A stretch of 64,000 bases of DNA from JBFMDN01 sp040753915 (lineage in GTDB: Bacteria; Desulfobacterota; Desulfomonilia; Desulfomonilales; Desulfomonilaceae). The notes under the pieces were generated by a model that saw only the letters and a list, made by a program, of their open reading frames with translations, ran no database searches and was not told the DNA's origin. The position numbers were made by a program, and so were the translations under genes. The stretch is taken from NCBI GenBank assembly GCA_040753915.1, contig JBFMDN010000025.1, forward strand, positions 1 to 64,000, in the 5' to 3' direction. Numbering within the stretch: position 1 is the stretch's first letter; the number at the start of each line of letters is the position of its first letter. Positions 43,448 to 51,935 of this stretch are shown piece by piece.

Positions 43448-45835
43448 ATGGCAATAGCAGTGACCTACGTGGCAGCAGACCAATTCAGCGTTTCCGGCGA
43501 TCGTACAAACGAGCTGAAGAAGGGGCTGACGATTAAGGCCGTTCAAGGAGTTGACGGCAGTGTCGAAAGCGCTGTGGTCAGCTCATCCTATGACGCAGGA
43601 AGGGGATTTACCACGTGCACTATCGCTGAGAATTGCCTGACTCCGAATCTGGTTTCGATTCAGCACGGGTTGACGTACGCTGATCCTGACAATTGTTCGA
43701 GTAATTTGGCAAGGCATCTGCACACCAGTGCGTTCGACGGCGGATACTTGCCGGCCGCTACTCTGAGCGAAGCAGAGGTGGAAGCCGCTAAGTCCCTTCC
43801 CGTCCCGGCCACCGGAGATGCCAACAAGATCATTAGAGTATTACCCACTGAAAATGGATATAGGAAGGTTTCCCTGAACGGTACCGCCAACCAAGTCACG
43901 ATCACTCACAACGTCCAGGATACTACCATTTCATTGCCCCAGGATTTCGACACCGGCGCAAGCCCTGTTCTGGCAGGTATTACTCTGACCGGTCTCACGG
44001 GCATTCTTGAAGGCAGAGGATCTTCACCCCTGGCTTCTATCGCTTCTTCGGACGCGTATCATGTCCTGAGAAGAAATTCGACCAATACAGCTTACGAATT
44101 CTCGCAGCCGTTTGCTATCCACGGAACCGCAGGAGAGAGTCTTTCTCAATTTGATGCCGTATACCTTGACGTCGTGAGCGAGAGATGGATGAAAGCTCAA
44201 AGTGGCAGTACAGCGCAGAAAGGAGATGTGTGGGGAATTGTCACGGAGGATGGCGGCATTACTATTGGTAGTGATGGCGAAATACTCCTCTTCGGATTTG
44301 TGACGAACCAGTCCTGGACGTGGACTCCCGGTGATATCCTGTACCTCTCGCAGACAGCAGGGGAGATAACCTCTACGGAACCGACGAATGCCGCAGTTAT
44401 AGGACACGCTATCACGGATACGACGATCTTTTTTCTGCCGAAAAGCTTCTCGGGTGATGTCGGTCCTTCGGGGGGTATAACCGGGACAGCAGGTGAGGAT
44501 CTGTCCGTATGTGACGTAGTATATGCCGATTACACCAATTCAGGGAGATATAAGAAAGCCACGAATAACGCCACGTCTCTGGAAGCCGCTGCAGTAGGCA
44601 TAGCTCAAGCAAATATAACCGAAGGAGCAAGTGGTCCGATACAACTCTTCGGTACCATGACAAATGGAGCGTGGTCGTGGATCCCGGGCAAGTCTCTCTA
44701 TGTCAGTGACACGCCAGGGGCATTGATTCAGTATGAGCCCAGTGCGTACGGAAGGTATGTCAAACCCGTTGGTTACGCTGTGTCCGCTACGGAGATATGG
44801 ATCTTTCCGCAGAGCGGGTGGCAGGTAGGCAGCTCAAGCTCCGGCGGTGGGGGGGCACTTCCCGACTACTGTCCCCCCGCAATGAAGTATAAGGACAGCG
44901 ATGAAATCATAATCCCAAAGGGGAGATATTACCGCTTAGGCCATCGGATCGACGGTCAGTATCAAGATCTCAACAGCGCTGCTTCATATTGGGATCTGGC
45001 AGCGAGCCTCGAGATAGACGTGGACGCTCCGGGAACCATGATCGGTGGCGACGTGGCAAGCTCCTGGTATTCCGTGTTCCTGACCGGGGAGCAGACGGCC
45101 CTTGTGCTGCCGTTTATCCGAGCCAAAACGGTCTTCTTTTCCGACCCCAATACCATCATAAGTCCTGCGAATCATGACGACGGCACTACGGGGAACAACA
45201 ACTTCCTATCAGCAGACGACGAGCTCAATGGCTACAGGCTTGTGCTTCTCAGCAACACGGTATCCCATTACGGCAAGGTGTTTACCATTTCGGACTGCGT
45301 TAATGGAACACCGGATCAGATTTGTATTTCCGGCGACCAGACTCCCCATATTCAGGCGACCGACTGGTTGCAGACCATACCGCCCCAGTCTGTCCCTTCC
45401 CTGTACCTGGGGAGCATCAGGCTGGACTCCAGCGGCAATATCGTACAGTTTTATCGTACGAATTGGCAAGTACAGTATGCCTCATATATACAAGTGGCTG
45501 GCGTGCTCAATACGACTGAGAGCAACACGGATCTTGGGGCTGCAGTACCACCGACAGCAAAAAAGCTGCAGAGCCACATTACGATCAATTCAGGGGGAGG
45601 AACAAATGCCGCGGGTATGTCTGCAAACATCTACTCCGGAACTGCAGGAACGAATCTGGTCACAACACTATTTTATGCAAGCACCACTGCCCACGTCGAG
45701 CACAGAATGGGTATGCCGTTCGATTTGTTGCTTACTGCGGTCGCTTCCATGAGAAACAAGTTTCTTATGCATAACGGAACTGCGTGGGTGGCTGCTACCG
45801 AGGGATATTTCAGGATCTGTGGCTTTGAGGAATAG
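43448..45835 (+). CDS. Phage tail fibre / receptor-binding protein
   Basis: 795 residues, low in Cys and rich in Gly, Ser, Thr and Asp, as fibres are. The N-terminal part (1-200) would attach to the tail. Residues about 226-338 and 346-460 are two copies of one domain, sharing GTAGExLSxxDxVY at the start, WTWTPGDILYLS or WSWIPGKSLYVS in the middle, and a closing IxFxPxS. A Gly-Ser linker (SSSSGGGGA) near 465 leads to a distinct C-terminal receptor-binding region. It is the longest protein in the block and is followed by a hairpin. Confidence 0.65.
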   Translation: MAIAVTYVAADQFSVSGDRTNELKKGLTIKAVQGVDGSVESAVVSSSYDAGRGFTTCTIAENCLTPNLVSIQHGLTYADPDNCSSNLARHLHTSAFDGGYLPAATLSEAEVEAAKSLPVPATGDANKIIRVLPTENGYRKVSLNGTANQVTITHNVQDTTISLPQDFDTGASPVLAGITLTGLTGILEGRGSSPLASIASSDAYHVLRRNSTNTAYEFSQPFAIHGTAGESLSQFDAVYLDVVSERWMKAQSGSTAQKGDVWGIVTEDGGITIGSDGEILLFGFVTNQSWTWTPGDILYLSQTAGEITSTEPTNAAVIGHAITDTTIFFLPKSFSGDVGPSGGITGTAGEDLSVCDVVYADYTNSGRYKKATNNATSLEAAAVGIAQANITEGASGPIQLFGTMTNGAWSWIPGKSLYVSDTPGALIQYEPSAYGRYVKPVGYAVSATEIWIFPQSGWQVGSSSSGGGGALPDYCPPAMKYKDSDEIIIPKGRYYRLGHRIDGQYQDLNSAASYWDLAASLEIDVDAPGTMIGGDVASSWYSVFLTGEQTALVLPFIRAKTVFFSDPNTIISPANHDDGTTGNNNFLSADDELNGYRLVLLSNTVSHYGKVFTISDCVNGTPDQICISGDQTPHIQATDWLQTIPPQSVPSLYLGSIRLDSSGNIVQFYRTNWQVQYASYIQVAGVLNTTESNTDLGAAVPPTAKKLQSHITINSGGGTNAAGMSANIYSGTAGTNLVTTLFYASTTAHVEHRMGMPFDLLLTAVASMRNKFLMHNGTAWVAATEGYFRICGFEE

Positions 45836-45842
45836 TGAACCC

Positions 45843-45861
45843 AACGGACGAGACGTCCGTT
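45843..45861. terminator. Perfect hairpin after the tail fibre gene
   Basis: AACGGACG (45843-45850) and CGTCCGTT (45854-45861) form a perfect 8-bp stem with the 3-base loop AGA, seven bases after the fibre stop codon. There is no T-run, so it may stabilise the mRNA end instead of stopping transcription. Confidence 0.4.
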
Positions 45862-46069
45862 CTACTGGTTCGTGAGGGTGCAGCGCGTTTGCGTGGCAAA
45901 TCTACCCAGCCTGCGAAATTGGTTAACGAAAATCAGTCGGTTATGGCGCTGGTTCTCTCTTTACCATAAGAAAGCGCGGCACTCGGTTTGTGATCCTCCA
46001 GTAACTGTTCTCGCCACTCGGGAAGCGGACAGCATCGTTGGCAATGACTGTACACTTCCGAGAGGCCTC

Positions 46070-46630
46070 GTGGATGTGCGTATGACGTACTTCAGCATCC
46101 TCATGGACTTCGTCAATTCGTTCCTTCAGCACGGGGCGGTATTGACCGCGTTACTGGCGAGCCTGGCGCTCCTGGGCATCTCTGTGTTCCGATACGCGAA
46201 AGGGATCTTGCACGACCTCCTCACATGGATGCACCGTGTCGAGGAACAGGTAACAACGCTCGAAAAAGCGTGGACTGCTCCCAACGGACACGTAATAGAT
46301 CATTCGGCCTGTTTTAGAGGCGTTCGGGATTGTCTGGACGAGATCCGTGCGATTGCGACACGTTTCGACCAGGTGTTCATGGAGCACCACGAGGACGCAA
46401 AGAGAATTGCCCACGAAGATCATTGGAAAAATTGTGAGCTCGAGCGGTGCCCTCAATTGCTTCATATCCATACCAGGTTGAGTGAAGTCATTCGCATCAC
46501 GGAAGACCTCGCAGAAAGAGCGGAGGAGTCTCGGGCTGAAACCCGGGAAGCCATCAACATTTACATGAGGCGCTTCGACGATTTCGCAAGTCACGCGATC
46601 GCGGCGTTGAGACGCAACGGATGGGATTAA
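46070..46630 (+). CDS. Membrane-anchored coiled-coil protein in lysis region
   Basis: About 186 residues. One transmembrane helix (VLTALLASLALLGISVFRYA) is followed by a long helical, His- and Glu-rich cytoplasmic or periplasmic part (MHRVEEQVTTLEK and EDLAERAEESRAETREAI). GTG 46070 has GAGAGG four bases upstream; ATG 46082 is the alternative start and the open frame extends back to 45872. It sits between the fibre and lysis genes. A role in lysis or membrane attachment is possible; the family is unknown. Confidence 0.5.
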   Translation: MDVRMTYFSILMDFVNSFLQHGAVLTALLASLALLGISVFRYAKGILHDLLTWMHRVEEQVTTLEKAWTAPNGHVIDHSACFRGVRDCLDEIRAIATRFDQVFMEHHEDAKRIAHEDHWKNCELERCPQLLHIHTRLSEVIRITEDLAERAEESRAETREAINIYMRRFDDFASHAIAALRRNGWD

Positions 46631-46639
46631 GAGGCTCAC

Positions 46640-46831
46640 ATGACGGAGTTGGCACGAGCAACGAAGAAAATGAGCGATCCACACGAAAGGTGCCGGCAAC
46701 AGGTGTTGCAAGAGCATGCTGCGTTGACCCGGGACATTCAAGTCTCGACCGGCTGCAGCGCAATCGATGCACGCTTCCAGGCCTGGCTCATCTTGTTCGA
46801 ACGGGAGCTGGTTCCGATGGCTGCGCAGTGA
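46640..46831 (+). CDS. Small phage protein, unknown (63 aa)
   Basis: A 63-residue, mostly helical protein (MTELARATKKMSDPHERCRQ to FERELVPMAAQ) starting nine bases after the preceding stop, with AAGAGG upstream. Packing and ribosome-binding site support expression. No function can be assigned. Confidence 0.5.
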   Translation: MTELARATKKMSDPHERCRQQVLQEHAALTRDIQVSTGCSAIDARFQAWLILFERELVPMAAQ

Positions 46832-46927
46832 CAATGCGCTCCCAGAAGCTGCCTGGGACCGGTTTTACTTCGTGCAAAGACGAGGTAATATGACCGCTCC
46901 GGAATCCATCCAAGAAGGAGAATCACG

Positions 46928-47572
46928 ATGCGCATAGTAGACGTGCGTTCCTTGGCTGTTCCAGAGGTAAAGATCATAGAGTTTTTTCGATATCGGGATC
47001 ATAGAGGTTACTTCACTGAGACCTTCCGCAGGCAGGTGATGGACGAAATGCTCGAGTTTCTCAGGGGTACGGAATTTGTTCAAGGAAACGAAAGCCATTC
47101 CCATCGGGGGGTGATCCGTGGGCTCCATTTTCAGTGGAATCCCTACATGGGGAAGCTGGTTCGCGTCATCCAGGGCCGCATGATCGACTTTGCCCTGGAC
47201 GTTCGTACGGGCTCTGCGACCTTTGGCAAGATTGTGGCATACGACCTCAATCAGACTCCTGATGCCCAGACAGGCCAATGGATCTGGGTTCCCCCGGGCT
47301 TTGCACACGGATGCCTCTTCTGCGAAGACTCCACCATAGAATACCTCTGCACCGGCAAATACAATCCCGCGTGCGAAGCCGCGATTTCTCCATTCTCGGA
47401 GGACATTGACTGGTCGCTCTGCGATCCGGTGTTACGCGCTGTGTTTGAGGAGCTGAGCACGTGCACGCGCAGAGACGGCTTGGTGAGTGACAAGGATCGT
47501 GACGGCTTGACTCTGACCCAGTGGGCTTCTGATCCCCGATCCGAGAATTTCGTGTACGGGCAAATGGGATAA
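46928..47572 (+). CDS. dTDP-4-dehydrorhamnose 3,5-epimerase-like protein (RmlC family)
   Basis: 214 residues with the cupin pattern of RmlC. RYRDHRGYFTETFR is near the start, the catalytic His67 is in GVIRGLHFQW, the Asp partner is in DFALDVRTGSATFG, and the aromatic segment is in EYLCTGKYNPACE; PPGFAHGCLFCED is also present. RmlC epimerises dTDP-4-keto-6-deoxyglucose on the way to dTDP-rhamnose. It follows an AAGGAG ribosome-binding site. No other rhamnose gene is near. Inside a phage lysis cluster it is a cargo gene and may alter host surface sugars, but this is inference. A role on another nucleotide sugar is possible. Confidence 0.8.
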   Translation: MRIVDVRSLAVPEVKIIEFFRYRDHRGYFTETFRRQVMDEMLEFLRGTEFVQGNESHSHRGVIRGLHFQWNPYMGKLVRVIQGRMIDFALDVRTGSATFGKIVAYDLNQTPDAQTGQWIWVPPGFAHGCLFCEDSTIEYLCTGKYNPACEAAISPFSEDIDWSLCDPVLRAVFEELSTCTRRDGLVSDKDRDGLTLTQWASDPRSENFVYGQMG

Positions 47573-47628
47573 TGAACGAGGGGGAATTCCCTCTCACAAT
47601 ACATCAGACAAAACAGCGAGGATCGCCA

Positions 47629-47949
47629 ATGACGTCTCTCAGGCATCTGACACCGATGCTTAAGGCATGGTCCGCGGGAGCGCTCATATCGGTGGGCATC
47701 ATCGGTCTGCTCCTGGCGGTAAGTCCCTTCGTCCTGCCGGAATCCGATTCCATGGCTTTGTATCGATATTTCCTCTTGCGCGTGGGGGCCGCTGCATGGG
47801 GAATAGTGGCCATAACCGGCGGAGCCCTCTTCTTCGATCACGTGACACCAGGGAACTGGCTCGAAAAAATCGAGGAAGGAAATGCAGCCTGTGCGATCGT
47901 TACTGTCGGCGTTATTGTCACTCTTGGTCTCATGCTTTGCTATATCTGA
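47629..47949 (+). CDS. Small membrane protein, holin-like
   Basis: 106 residues with three hydrophobic segments (SAGALISVGIIGLLLAVSPF, an alanine-rich WGIVAITGGALFF, and ACAIVTVGVIVTLGLMLCYI). ATG 47629 has GCGAGGA eight bases upstream; an in-frame ATG at 47572 overlapping the epimerase stop is possible. The next gene, an NlpC/P60 hydrolase, begins inside it, and spanin-like genes follow. This arrangement suits a holin, which forms inner-membrane lesions at lysis. The sequence alone does not prove it. Confidence 0.5.
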   Translation: MTSLRHLTPMLKAWSAGALISVGIIGLLLAVSPFVLPESDSMALYRYFLLRVGAAAWGIVAITGGALFFDHVTPGNWLEKIEEGNAACAIVTVGVIVTLGLMLCYI

Positions 47950-48391
47950 ATCTGCCGCTCTCGACGAAGCATACAAACGCTGCCTCGAGCGACAGCTCCG
48001 CTTCATAATAGCGAAAAATCCGCCATACTCTGCAGGGGGCGCTTCGGATCTGGAGAAGGGACTGGATTGCTCGGGATACGTGTTCCTTGCGTGCAAATGG
48101 GCCGGAATTCCGGGCGTCAAACGTACCACCTCGTTTCGCATGGCAATGGGGCTGGACGGATGGACTGGCAAAGACATCCCCCGAGAATCGTGCTCCTCCT
48201 GCGATTTGGCCTTTTGGACGTGGCACAAGTCTCTTGACCGCCCTTACGGACACGTAGGGGTCTTTCTCAAAGCCGGGCCAACGCTGGAAGTGGCCCATGC
48301 TTCTTCCAAACGGGGGGTCGTGTTGGCTCCCCTGCGGGGCTCGCTGCAAACGGATCTTTCCAAGGTCAGATGTCTCACGATAGGAGAGTAG
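47882..48391 (+). CDS. Secreted NlpC/P60-family peptidoglycan hydrolase
   Basis: 169 residues. A signal peptide (SLLSALLSLLVSCFAISESA) is followed by an NlpC/P60 domain with the catalytic Cys63 in GLDCSGYVFLACKWAG, the His124 in PYGHVGVFLK and a later HASSKRGV. These enzymes cleave stem peptides of peptidoglycan. ATG 47882 follows GAGGAAGGAA within the preceding gene, a 68-base overlap. In this cluster it could be a signal-endolysin or a tail-associated wall hydrolase; the signal peptide and the following spanin genes favour lysis. Confidence 0.8.
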   Translation: MQPVRSLLSALLSLLVSCFAISESAALDEAYKRCLERQLRFIIAKNPPYSAGGASDLEKGLDCSGYVFLACKWAGIPGVKRTTSFRMAMGLDGWTGKDIPRESCSSCDLAFWTWHKSLDRPYGHVGVFLKAGPTLEVAHASSKRGVVLAPLRGSLQTDLSKVRCLTIGE

Positions 48392-48392
48392 C

Positions 48393-48689
48393 GTGTTCGA
48401 TCTCTTGCGGCCGTACATCACCATCGTTCGACTGTGGGTCGTAATCGTGCTGCTTGTCTCTACAGGTGGATACGTAGGGTACCTCCGTTACAAGATCCAC
48501 GAGTCCGACCAGGAGCTGATTTTGCTCAAGGAAGCTGTAGCGTTGTGTAGCAACGAGCGCTCCCAGCTCCGATCGATGAATCACGTTCAAGCTGAGAACA
48601 TGGAAGCCCTCACCGAGTACTACAGGCATCGAAAATGCCTCGATCCGAAAGACGGAGAGCTAACCGAAGAGGAGCTGCGTCTGGAATGA
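48393..48689 (+). CDS. Rz-like inner-membrane spanin
   Basis: 98 residues from GTG 48393 with GGAGAG upstream. An N-terminal helix anchor (LWVVIVLLVSTGGYVGYLRY) is followed by a coiled-coil periplasmic part (SDQELILLKEAVALCSNERS and QAENMEALTEYY). This is the layout of Rz-type i-spanins, which join the outer-membrane partner to fuse the membranes at the end of lysis. The next gene overlaps its stop, as Rz1 genes do. Confidence 0.6.
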   Translation: MFDLLRPYITIVRLWVVIVLLVSTGGYVGYLRYKIHESDQELILLKEAVALCSNERSQLRSMNHVQAENMEALTEYYRHRKCLDPKDGELTEEELRLE

Positions 48690-49132
48690 CAGCATGCACC
48701 TCTCAAGAATCTTCCCAGCGAAAAATGCGGTGGCTCAGGAAACGTCTCGCTCTTGGTGTGGCTATTGCTGCTCTCGCAATACCCTTTTCCTGTGCGCAGC
48801 GGGTTGTGGTTTCAGGCGGGCCGCGAATTACCCTCCCCGATCCTCCGGATCGTGTTGCCTGGAAGGAGGAAGGAGTGCCCGAGAAGCCGCGGATACATTA
48901 TCTGGACCCCCCCGTGAGGCTCGATCCTCGTGGAACTTTCACCGCACCTGAGGACGGAGGCATTCTCATCAATCCGAAGGCCTGGCGAGGAATCCGGTAC
49001 GGGCTGACGGAATGGCCCAAGTGGGGCGAGACGGTTCGAGCCATAGTGGAAAGTCATAACGACGCGATCGGTCGCGATGCAGCGAGGAGCAAGCCATGGT
49101 GGAAAGTATGGACGCCCGGGAGAAGGCATTGA
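48686..49132 (+). CDS. Rz1-like outer-membrane spanin candidate
   Basis: 148 residues from ATG 48686 overlapping the previous stop, with GAGGAG upstream. A basic start and hydrophobic stretch (RLALGVAIAALAIPFSCAQ) end in Cys, which may be a lipidation site, although PFSC is not a classical lipobox. The mature part is proline-rich at first (ITLPDPPDRVAW, IHYLDPPVRLDP), typical of o-spanins, but longer than most. Pairing with the 48393 gene supports the call. Confidence 0.5.
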   Translation: MTACTSQESSQRKMRWLRKRLALGVAIAALAIPFSCAQRVVVSGGPRITLPDPPDRVAWKEEGVPEKPRIHYLDPPVRLDPRGTFTAPEDGGILINPKAWRGIRYGLTEWPKWGETVRAIVESHNDAIGRDAARSKPWWKVWTPGRRH

Positions 49133-49239
49133 AAACCGGTTCAGGCATAATGCAAGAGTGAAACCGTACCTGTAACCGTGATGAGTACCGCGCAGATTGT
49201 GATGTCACCATTTGCATTTAGACCAAACGAGGAGAAGCC

Positions 49240-50931
49240 ATGTTGTCTTCATTACGCAAGCTTTGGGGATTCGGTGCCAGGGGAGAGAATTCGAAGCGAC
49301 ATACGTTTCAGCACATCCCCGCACCAATAATGCTGGGACGGGCGATCAAATCGAGCGAAGACCCGTTCAGACCTCGGAGGGGAAGCGATGAAGACCGGGG
49401 GACATCCTTGTATCACCGGCATGGCCTCATGGAGCCGCCGTACTCGTTTGCGGACTGTTGGGTCGATTACGAGCAATCGGATGTTCTCACGAGCTGTGTG
49501 GACGCAATAATCCGCAATTGCGAGAGGCCCCACGACCTCGAGTTTGTCGGGGACGACTTGACGGAGCGAGATACGCCCGAGATGAAGGCTCAGTGTCTCA
49601 CCCTCACTGACTTCTTCAGCCGTGTCAACGAAAAGCACAGTTTTCTCAGCGTGCGGCGGAAGCTCAGGTTGGATCGCGAGGTCACGGGAAATGGCTTCCT
49701 CGAGGTGATCCGCAGCCTCACCGGCGGAGTGGAGCGTGTCTACTACTTACCGAGCACGTATGTCCGCGCGAGCGACATGGGAGAGCACGAGATACCGGTC
49801 ACCACACGTATTCCGAGAGACGGCAAGCTCGTCGAGGTTACCATCCCAAAGAAGTTTCGCAGATTCGGAAGGCTGGTGGGGATGGGATCGAGTCGTGTGC
49901 AGTGGTACAAGGAGCTGGGTGATCCGAGAGTCCTGGACCCCGAAACAGGAGAATTTTTCTTGGATCAGCACAAGCGCTTCTTGTGCGAAGACCGCAGGAT
50001 TATCGACTCTGAAACGGGCCTGTACGTCAAAGGCCGCGGGGGTGAATTCCTGCTTCACAACAGGGCTATCCCTCTGGAGCGCAGAGCTACCGAGGTGTGG
50101 TGGTTCCGTGACAACTACGGCGGTAATGCCTATGGTATTCCCCGGTGGATCCCGGCATTGCTGGACGTCAGGGCCCGGTACGTGGCGAAATGGCTGAACC
50201 ATGACCTCTTGAACCGGGGCGGTGTTCCGAAGGGTATCGTTCTCTTCCAAAACGGATCCATTTCCCCACAAACCCTGGAACACATCCGCAGAACCCTACA
50301 AGAATGGGGGGACCCGAGAAGGTTTAACCAATGGATCACCCTTAACATAGAGCCGGATTCCCTCAGCTTCGACCTGAATACTGGCGGGTCGAAGGGAGGA
50401 ACGACCAAACCGGAATTTATCAACCTGGATCGCAACGAAGACTACATGTTCAAAGAATACCTCACGCATTGTGAAGAAGCGGTAAGGAAAGTGTACCGGC
50501 TACCCCCCATACTGACCGGTGCGGCTACGGAGTACACCCATGCCACCGCGTACGCCTCCCAGGAGGCCGCGGAATCCCAGGTCTTCGAACCCCTCAGGAA
50601 CGAATTTGACGAAAAGGTAACTACGGAGCTCATTCAGACCGAATTCGGCATCTATCGCTGGAAGCTCAAGACCAGACGCACCAAGATTGGAGACCAGGAA
50701 ACCTTTTACAAGGCGGTAGGCATGTGGTCCCGGGCCGGTCTATCCTGGAACCAAATGGTCCAACTCGGAAACGAGATGCTCGGGACAAGATTTTCGCCAC
50801 GAGAAGGCGAGCTCTGGGATATGCCATTCGAGGCTCTCTTGGCGATGCTCAACAGCGGCGGCTGCACGATTCGAGACGGAGTCCTCGTGCCAATGGACGA
50901 AACCGTCTCCTGTCAGGACAGCGCGGCCTGA
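49240..50931 (+). CDS. Phage portal protein (PBSX-type)
   Basis: 563 residues. The pattern VWWFRDNYGGNAYGIPRWIP, DVRARYVAKWLNHDLLNRGG and VPKGIVLFQNG, then FINLDRNEDYMFKEYL and YRLPPILTG, is characteristic of PBSX-like portal proteins. Portals form the dodecameric DNA gate of the capsid. ATG 49240 follows ACGAGGAGAAGCC. The gene normally lies between terminase and protease, but here it follows the spanins and no terminase is found on either side. The C-terminus ends with a Cys-containing tail. Confidence 0.87.
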   Translation: MLSSLRKLWGFGARGENSKRHTFQHIPAPIMLGRAIKSSEDPFRPRRGSDEDRGTSLYHRHGLMEPPYSFADCWVDYEQSDVLTSCVDAIIRNCERPHDLEFVGDDLTERDTPEMKAQCLTLTDFFSRVNEKHSFLSVRRKLRLDREVTGNGFLEVIRSLTGGVERVYYLPSTYVRASDMGEHEIPVTTRIPRDGKLVEVTIPKKFRRFGRLVGMGSSRVQWYKELGDPRVLDPETGEFFLDQHKRFLCEDRRIIDSETGLYVKGRGGEFLLHNRAIPLERRATEVWWFRDNYGGNAYGIPRWIPALLDVRARYVAKWLNHDLLNRGGVPKGIVLFQNGSISPQTLEHIRRTLQEWGDPRRFNQWITLNIEPDSLSFDLNTGGSKGGTTKPEFINLDRNEDYMFKEYLTHCEEAVRKVYRLPPILTGAATEYTHATAYASQEAAESQVFEPLRNEFDEKVTTELIQTEFGIYRWKLKTRRTKIGDQETFYKAVGMWSRAGLSWNQMVQLGNEMLGTRFSPREGELWDMPFEALLAMLNSGGCTIRDGVLVPMDETVSCQDSAA

Positions 50932-50950
50932 CACGACGGAGGGAGGCACA

Positions 50951-51379
50951 GTGAGCTCGCGGCGTACCTCGTTCACCGAGGCTGAAGAAACCATCGGCGA
51001 CGCTCTCAGAGCCATTGAAGAGTTCAGCCGAACTTTGCAGGACCTGTCCGATGCTGGCGATCAGGTGCGTTCACACCTTGAGGAGCCGGAAATCGTCTCG
51101 GACCTTTTCTCGTCATGGATGGCCGATTTCCTCGAAGCGTTGGAGCAGAGCACTGCGGAGGCCGCTCAGCTCAGCGGGGGAGCTGACGCTTCCGGTACGA
51201 CCCTCCAGTCCCGAGACAGTACCGCCTATGCCGGTTCGGGAACCGTGGCGGTCGTGTCTCTGCATGAGCTTAACGACGCGGTTTCACAACTCATCTCCGC
51301 TTTGAACCGTATCGAGGCAGTGATGGAAAGGGCAACGGATATACAGGTGACCGTATCGGCCGGTGATGGATGGGATTAG
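50951..51379 (+). CDS. Phage protein, helical, unknown
   Basis: 142 residues from GTG 50951 after GGAGGGAGGCACA. Acidic and helical (FTEAEETIGDALRAIEEFSR, LNDAVSQLISALNRIEAVME) with a Gly/Ser-rich middle. It lies 19 bases after the portal gene and four bases before the next gene. It could be a small head or portal-associated protein; no family is recognised. Confidence 0.5.
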   Translation: MSSRRTSFTEAEETIGDALRAIEEFSRTLQDLSDAGDQVRSHLEEPEIVSDLFSSWMADFLEALEQSTAEAAQLSGGADASGTTLQSRDSTAYAGSGTVAVVSLHELNDAVSQLISALNRIEAVMERATDIQVTVSAGDGWD

Positions 51380-51382
51380 CAA

Positions 51383-51778
51383 ATGTCAGCGCACATAGGA
51401 TCGGTGGTCTTCCCGTACCCGCTCAAATGGGCCGACAAGCCTGGTAGGGTCGTCGTAGGCTCCAAGACGCGGACGAGATCGGGCAACCTGGTAATCCTCA
51501 CGGTGGAGAACGCGAGGCAAACTCACAGGGAAGCTCGGCTCGTGTTCGAGTGGACGCCTTTTGCTTCGGTCCAAACCTTGATTGAATACTGGCGCGCGGG
51601 CGCGTCCTATTCTGCAGACCTTGAAGGGACGGGCGAGATCCTCACCGTCCGATTCGATCCCGAGAAAGGGGTAACCAATTTGAAGCACCAATCCGGCAGG
51701 GACGTGGTCCACGCGCACTTCCAGGGAACGGAGAACGATCTGTACACCGGCGAGGTGAATCTGATCATAGAATCGTAG
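51383..51778 (+). CDS. Phage structural protein, beta-rich, unknown
   Basis: 131 residues, mostly beta strands (HIGSVVFPYPLKWADKPGRV, FEWTPFASVQTLIEYWRAGA, YTGEVNLIIES). It is the last gene of the block and follows the previous gene after three bases. A hairpin stands 23 bases downstream. The fold suggests a tail or fibre-attachment component; no homology is recognised. Confidence 0.5.
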   Translation: MSAHIGSVVFPYPLKWADKPGRVVVGSKTRTRSGNLVILTVENARQTHREARLVFEWTPFASVQTLIEYWRAGASYSADLEGTGEILTVRFDPEKGVTNLKHQSGRDVVHAHFQGTENDLYTGEVNLIIES

Positions 51779-51800
51779 GGGGAGTCAGGGGCTCAAGGTT

Positions 51801-51823
51801 ATCCCCGCAATAGAGGCGGGGAT
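51801..51823 (+). terminator. Hairpin at the right end of the phage block
   Basis: ATCCCCGC (51801-51808) and GCGGGGAT (51816-51823) form a perfect 8-bp stem with a 7-base loop, just after the last phage gene. It lacks a T-run, so its terminator role is uncertain. Confidence 0.45.
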
Positions 51824-51935
51824 CCTGGATCATTTGTGGACACTGGAAGAGATAGCCGCCCCGATCAAACAAAAGGAGAGGACATAGTCCTTTCTGCCTT
51901 ACAATAGCTCTTGGGAAAAATGATGAGATTCTGAA

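Larger units (their letters stand above)
30844..51778 (+). mobile_element. Phage-derived structural gene block (defective prophage or GTA-like particle locus)
   Basis: About 22 tightly packed plus-strand genes cover head maturation, capsid, connector, tail, fibre, lysis and portal functions. Many overlap by 1-11 bases, as in phage late operons. No terminase subunit, tape-measure protein, integrase, excisionase, repressor or replication gene is visible, and the reading frames are intact rather than decayed. The portal sits at the far right end instead of before the protease and capsid genes. Neither end has a tRNA or recognisable attachment repeat. This is either a permuted, incomplete prophage or a domesticated particle whose packaging genes lie elsewhere. 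Confidence 0.85.
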
